Assembly (NCBI GenBank): GCA_963971225.1
Contig: OZ020267.1
Span: 115,082,936 to 115,146,935 of the forward strand
Direction: 5' to 3'
Source: Melieria omissa
Taxonomy: Eukaryota > Arthropoda > Insecta > Diptera > Ulidiidae
DNA: 64,000 nt
Shown: one piece after another, positions 59,198 to 64,000 of the stretch
How positions within the stretch are numbered: position 1 is the first letter of the stretch
Layout of the letters: every line of letters starts with the position of its first letter
Position numbers and translations under genes: made by a program
The notes under the pieces: model-generated
Databases searched by the model: none
Told to the model about the DNA's origin: nothing
Seen by the model: only the letters and a program-made list of their open reading frames with translations

Positions 59198-60073
59198 CAC
59201 TACGATCAATAAGTATCGGGACTGTGTATTTAAATTTTCCGCCGTTGCCCGATGCAGGTAAAAAAGTTAGTTTTTGTTTGGCAGCTGTTAGCGTCAGTCA
59301 ACTTTTTGTACTTCGTCGCATTTTACAATGGATAATTTTGTTGATCAACGTATTTGTTTGAAACTTTGTCTTAGGAACGAAATTTCTTGTGCCAATGCGC
59401 TTAAAATGTTGCAGAAAGCATTTGGGGAGTCTGCTCTATCAAGAACCAGAGCGTTCGAGTGGTATAAAATGTTCAAAAGTGGTCGTGAAGTGGTCGAAGA
59501 CTTTCCTCGTTCTGGACGTCCTTCAACATCGAATACCGACGAAAATGTAGAAATTGTGAAGAAAATCAAGCACGAAAATCGTTATGTGAGCCTCAGAGAG
59601 ATTTCTAACGATCTTAACATCTCTTATGGAAGCGCACAACACATTGTTGTCGATATTTTGCGCATGAAACGCGTCGCCGCACGGCTTGTTCCTCAAGACT
59701 TCAATTTCGTCCAAAAAGATCATCGAAAGCAAGTGGCTGAAGACATGATTTCCGAAGCTAAGAAGGACCCAACGTTCATGAAACGTATAATTACTGGTGA
59801 TGAGACATGGGTCTATGAATTCGACGCGACAACTAGCCAGCAATCATCCGAATGGCGTGCTGAAGGGGAGCCAAAACCAAAAAAAGTGCGCCATTGTAAA
59901 ATGTGTACTTCGTCGCTAACAGCTGCCAAACAAAAACTAATGATGCAATCCCGCTCAAAATTTGACACAGATGTCAGTTAAAGTCCTACCGACCTAAAAA
60001 AAATTTGTTTACCTGCATCGGGCAACGGCGGAATATTTAAAATACACAGTTCCGGTACTTATTGACCATAGTG
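59198..60073 (+). mobile_element. mariner element with internal deletion (876 bp)
   Basis: Inverted repeats of about 60 bp: CACTACGATCAATAAGTA at the left and TACTTATTGACCATAGTG at the right, continuing as CTGTGTATTT and CCGCCGTTGCCCGATGCAGG on both sides with few differences. TA lies outside each end (59196-97, 60074-75). Intact mariners are about 1.3 kb, so roughly 0.4 kb is missing, all from the 3' half of the transposase gene. The ends are well preserved, so it could in principle have been moved by a transposase supplied elsewhere. Confidence 0.93.
59328..59981 (+). pseudogene. mariner transposase, C-terminally deleted (217 codons)
   Basis: Mariner transposases cut and paste their own element at TA sites. 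The ORF starts MDNFVDQRICLKLCL and has the first helix-turn-helix (ISCANALKMLQKAFGESA, then LSRTRAFEWYKMFKSG, residues about 19-53). The GRPSTS hinge follows (about 65), then the second helix-turn-helix (SLREISNDLNISYGSAQ, about 87-105) and the first catalytic Asp in ITGDETWVYEFD (about 155). After PKKVRHCKM (about 190) the family sequence stops abruptly and continues as unrelated TSSLTAAKQKLMM to the stop. The second and third catalytic Asp are therefore gone. About 345 residues are normal. The DNA-binding half is intact with no internal stop, so a truncated DNA-binding protein could be made. The subfamily is not assigned. Confidence 0.92.
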
Positions 60074-61813
60074 TATTTCAATTACGGCAAGACATGGCTC
60101 GAGACATAGGAAAGGCATTAGAGGATCAGAAAGAAAGAGAAAGAAGAAACATTTTCATGGCATTTCCACTTAGCATAAGAATTTTTTTGCATGATTTATT
60201 AAAGAAAATACACATTTTCGATTTATTTAATTTTTCCCTGCCTTAACATTTTTATTTTAAAATTGTCTATTATTTCATATACGAGTACATACATACATAC
60301 AAACATACATTGCTCATGACAAGAATCGGCCCAGTGCGTTCGAGGCATTTACATGTGCACCGCTTACAGGCGGATTGTGCTATCGGAAAGTGCATTGGAA
60401 ACACGTTTTTTGCTTTCCATAATTTCGCTTCAATTGCTCACATCGCAGCGATCCGCCGACAGCTACCAGCCACCACACGTTCGCTGATTCGCACATGTGT
60501 CCGCAATGTGAGGTGTCATTCGCCAGCTGCATTGGTGCATTGGGCACAATTGAAATTGTCGCAATTCATCAACAATGTTGTGTGTGTCGCTGCTGTCAGC
60601 GCCAATGTTGCCATTCAGCGTTCGTTCGGTCGGTTGGTTCGTCGCCTGGCGCGCCCTCGATGTGCTGCCGGCTCCGCGGTTCCTGAATGCGTTTCATTAA
60701 TTTTGCGCGCTTAATAACCAAAAACGACAACATCACGAGAAGCGCGACAATCGAAAGGCGAGAAGCGAAAAGTGAATTTTGAAATTTGAAAATCACAACT
60801 GAGCAATTGCGACGCTCAAGTGGAGACGCCATATTAAATGTTATACTTCAATAAAACTGCAACAAACTGTTGGCAGCAGGCAAACTGTTGTTGCTGTTGT
60901 TGTGCAGCATGCGGTGCGCGGCAGTTGGGAAAAAGTTTCGTACGCTATCAAAAAGTTTGCAGGCTCCACGCGGGCGCCCCTGCCGCCTCGGGCCCGTGCG
61001 CGCCTTGCAAAATCGCACGTCCGCATTCCTGCATCGAACATTAATTTGCAATATTACAAAAAATTTTTATTAATTGCAGCCAAGCAACGCATTCGGCTTT
61101 TCGCATTCGCAAGCAGAGTTGTTGGCAATGTTGTGGTTGTTGCTGTTGTTGTTCATTTTTTGCTGCAAAATTATGCACAACAAAACGGCAAGAATAACAC
61201 TTAATGACAAGAAGATGTCAACTTTGGGCGGAACGCGCACATGAGCACACAAAGTGCTGGGGCGGCGGCGGCAGTCGGCAGTCGGCTGGCAGCGGACGGT
61301 CGGAGGGGCGCAATCTGCCAAAATGACAATTCGCGCACAAGACGCCGCTGAAAGCAGCAACGCGCACCCCACGTTGGGACAAACGCGGCGACGACGATTG
61401 CTGCTGCCGAATGGGGTAGAGGGGCTGACAAGGGGGCCGGGTAGTTGGCGATATGAACGTGTGGCTGGGACGAAGCGGCGCAGCAAATAAATAACGAGTG
61501 AAAAACAAATGGAAAATATTCAAAACTGACGGATGGATGCGTCTGTTGGCCCCAGGCGGCGAACAGACTGACGTGCGGACGGCCGACGGAGAGACCGACA
61601 GCCTAGCAAATCGGCAGACGAGCATTATTGGTACGCTGTGTGCAGCAGCGCGGCGACAAGGTGCTTGATTTTGACTGAGTGTGGGGTGAGGGGTGAGGGG
61701 CGGGGTTGAGGTTATTGCAATGTTTTTGGCATTTCGCATTTCGCGTACTTTTCATATAAAATGGGAATCATATTTAATAATTAATTACAGACACATTTGA
61801 GAGTAGTGCAACG

Positions 61814-61832
61814 ACAACAACAACAACAACAA
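61814..61832. repeat. (CAA)n triplet repeat
   Basis: Six CAA units. Confidence 0.9.
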
Positions 61833-61995
61833 GAGCAGGTTATAAAAAAATATAAATAGCTGCCGAAACTGCTCTATTACGTGCCTCGGCGTTGGCCGGC
61901 GAGCAAGTTGCCACAGGCGCTGCAGACTGCCGCATTCGAGTATTTAGATGGACAGCCCTGGCTGAAGTGCTGAAGAGCACAACAACAATAAAAAC

Positions 61996-62025
61996 TGCAG
62001 CAGCAGCAGCAACAGCAACAGCAAC
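61996..62025. repeat. (CAG)n / CAACAG triplet repeat
   Basis: Five CAG units followed by three CAACAG-type units (opa-like). Confidence 0.9.
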
Positions 62026-62523
62026 ACATGTGCTGCATGCCAAATGCCAAACGGCGAGTGCGCGTTTTAAATGGAGCGCGGCGTATGGAAATAAATTTGG
62101 CGCACGCATTGTTTCACTTCGGTTTTCAATGTTTTGTGAAGGAGATTTTCGTGTGCAGCGCATTGCTTTGTTTTGCAGAATGTATTTGCAATGCGCTGTG
62201 GCAATGTGTGGGCGGCGAATTTACAGCGAGGTGCAAACTTATTGACGTTCTTAGTGTTGTTTAGAACGCGCACACACATACATGCACATTCAGTGTGTTG
62301 TTAATGTATACAGTCTGTCAGTATTTAAAATCGTTAAAAAAGAATCAGAAATACTCTTCGCCAAAATAAATAATTTGTTCATATAAATTTTCTTACATAC
62401 CTTAAATTCAAATAACTCAAATATCCATAACTTTTCTCAGACTATCTATTGTTTGGTCTTCAACTCCTTTAACAAAGTGGCAAATGGCTGAAAATGCTTC
62501 TACATTTGCTAGGTTCGTATTAA

Positions 62524-63158
62524 CCCTTTCCGGAAATTTGTAAGGGAGAGGGCTGGGTTGTGAACAGGGGTTTTGTTTTTTGGCTCTAACTTTTCACAGA
62601 ATAAAGATATCGAAAAATCGAAGATACCGTTGGAAAGGTGAATATATAACGCAACTTTTTTATGAAGACAGATTACCGTTTTGATTGAAATTTAACTCTC
62701 TACGTCCAATTTTCTAAGGACTTGATTTTTCGCTTTTCCGGAAAAGTGGCTGGGTTGTGAACCATCTGGAAAATCCCTATTAAAGTCGGAAAATACGAAG
62801 AAAACACCCATAATTTTTAAGTAAGTTGAGGATTTATTTAATCAGGAGGCCTCAAGATGTGAAAAAAGTTATAATGACGCCAATTAGGCCAAAAAATCGC
62901 AATGAATGAAAGTGCTCAATTTTTTGAATTTTCATCCTAATCGGTGTCGCAATGTTTGCTTGTGAAATACGAATGCGTTCTCGCATTGGCCCACTTCAAG
63001 TGAACTCAAGGAAATCGAGTGAAATTACATAAAATTACTTTATTTTAATATATCCGTCCATATTTGACAGTGTTAGAACAAATGTAGTACGAAAAACAGG
63101 TGGTTCATAACCCAGCCACCTCAGTGGTTCACAGCCCAACCACGATGCCATTTTGGAA
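62524..63158. mobile_element. Probable TTAA-type element with repeated subterminal motif
   Basis: TTAA at 62520-62523 is followed by CCCTTTCCGGAAATTTG. Near 63148-63163 CCATTTTGGAAACTTTAAA is a decayed inverted counterpart. Inside, GGCTGGGTTGTGAAC occurs at about 62552 and 62751. Inverted versions GGTTCATAACCCAGCCACC and GGTTCACAGCCCAACCAC lie at about 63101 and 63125. Four copies of one motif arranged inwardly from both sides look like transposase-binding subterminal repeats. No coding sequence is visible. The right border is approximate. Confidence 0.5.
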
Positions 63159-63296
63159 ACTTTAAAATAAACGACACTTCCAATCATAATTCGACATAAA
63201 CAAATATTGCATCGTAAAATAGAATCAAAACACTAAATAAACATGTATTACACAGACCTTTTTGCAATAAGCTCAGTCACTTGGATAGCACTTTAA

Positions 63297-63852
63297 CCTT
63301 CACACTGTCACCATTAACATTTGTTAATATTTCAAATTTTGATTGTGCTATAACTTTTTAGTTTTAAGTCCGATTTTCATGCGGCTTCGGCTCAGTGGCC
63401 ATTTCATTATCAAGCTCTTTCTAAATATGTAATCAGAAAACTAAAAATTTTATTTTTTCCACATTCGTTTTATTTTATTATTTATTCATTTTATTTAAAT
63501 GAAAATTTGTACTCCTATTTTGGTTACAATTAACATATTAAAAATTCAATGCTCAAATTTGGATATGTGATGTGGAATTACCTAAAAATCTTACATACAA
63601 AATTTTGTGAGAATATCTTTGAAAATGCACTTTTTATGGAATTTCTTTAAAAAAAGCAACAAATTCGCCCACATTGTGGGGGCTGAAACCCCATTCATCC
63701 CTTTTCCCCCTTCCACGTGTCAACGTAAAATCTCTTAAGCACAGTCCATTTTACGTTTTTGCTTACCAACTTAGCTCAAAAAATCAAAACTGTCTTTATA
63801 AAACGGATGAAAAGAAAAATATTAACATATGTTAATAGTGACAGTGTGAAGG
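63297..63852. mobile_element. TTAA-flanked non-autonomous element (piggyBac-type, 556 bp)
   Basis: TTAA at 63293-63296 and 63853-63856. The left end CCTTCACACTGTCACCATTA, then ACATTTGTTAATATTT, is mirrored at the right as AAATATTAACATATGTTAAT and AGTGACAGTGTGAAGG: an inverted repeat of about 36 bp with two differences. The AT-rich interior contains CTATAACTTTTTAG and a C-rich run, but no transposase. This is the best preserved of the TTAA elements. Confidence 0.88.
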
Positions 63853-64000
63853 TTAAAAAAAGCCAACAAGTTTTCGCAGTCGATTTTCAAACACGATGTC
63901 TTTCAAACTCGATTGCTGCCTCAAGCAATACGTGTTTGTACTTCGGTGTAACCACAGAAGCAGAGTCATATCATAAGACAAACTTGACAGTTGAAAGATT

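Larger units (their letters stand above)
60076..62519. other. Non-coding block, GC-rich in the middle
   Basis: 60076-60300 is AT-rich and ends in an ACATACAT tract (60285-60308). 60310-62260 is GC-richer, with dense overlapping ORFs on both strands (up to 173 codons at 61218-61739, minus) that lack domains. Triplet repeats at 61814-61832 (CAA) and 61996-62025 (CAG/CAA). No gene supported. Confidence 0.45.

Noticed and set aside
61218..61739. 173-codon minus-strand ORF and neighbours
   Set aside because: GC-rich block with at least four simultaneous open frames; no domain.
1..64000. CRISPR array or bacterial-type defence system
   Set aside because: All repeats are microsatellites or transposon ends. 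There are no regularly spaced direct repeats and no prokaryotic genes.

Overview
The window looks like nuclear DNA of a higher dipteran, most plausibly a tephritid-type fruit fly. This is inferred from style, not from a diagnostic gene. The signs are very long non-coding stretches, abundant CA/GT and CAA/CAG/TTG microsatellites, runs of ATGTATGT, and a dense load of insect-type DNA transposons: mariner, Tc1-like, DD37D Tc1/mariner, piggyBac and hAT MITEs. No bacterial, organellar or viral gene was seen. No conserved host exon, tRNA, rRNA or CRISPR array could be supported.

The layout is a mosaic. GC-richer, TE-poor non-coding blocks (about 0.8-9.4 kb, 12.8-17.4 kb, 26-27.4 kb, 28.1-31 kb, 31.8-34.4 kb, 39.3-42 kb, 44.6-47.3 kb, 50.7-51.6 kb, 52-58.6 kb, 60.3-62.3 kb) carry microsatellites, GAGA/CT tracts and many short fortuitous ORFs on both strands. 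They look like intronic or intergenic, possibly cis-regulatory, DNA. AT-rich blocks between them are graveyards of mobile elements. The only plausible host protein is a 97-codon ORF with a strong signal peptide at 1859-2152.

Mobile elements that can be delimited by terminal inverted repeats and target-site duplications (TSDs): four short hAT-type MITEs with 8-bp TSDs (496-650, 19032-19195, 20936-22426, 43231-43378); a different 0.9-kb hAT-type element (35877-36797); a DD37D Tc1/mariner pseudo-element (21004-22341) nested in one of the MITEs; a Tc1-like relic with long TIRs (11563-12155); a mariner with an internal deletion (59198-60073); a second, heavily decayed mariner on the minus strand (37628-38626); a TA-flanked element (42381-43407); a dead piggyBac (48642-50413); and several TTAA-flanked non-autonomous elements (27727-27967, 42510-42780, 43454-43950, 63297-63852, probably 62524-63158 and 35524-35729). 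There is also a long foldback element (24693-25607) with a truncated second copy (about 262-774), a 734-bp inverted-repeat element (47378-48111), and the RNase H/C-terminal end of a non-LTR retrotransposon (minus strand, 35804-37255).

Nesting gives a relative chronology. hAT MITE went into foldback element; DD37D element into hAT MITE; hAT element into non-LTR retrotransposon; piggyBac-type MITE and hAT MITE into the TA-flanked element; a palindromic MITE into the piggyBac relic. Every transposase seen is broken, so no element here can mobilise itself. The genes do not form an operon or pathway.
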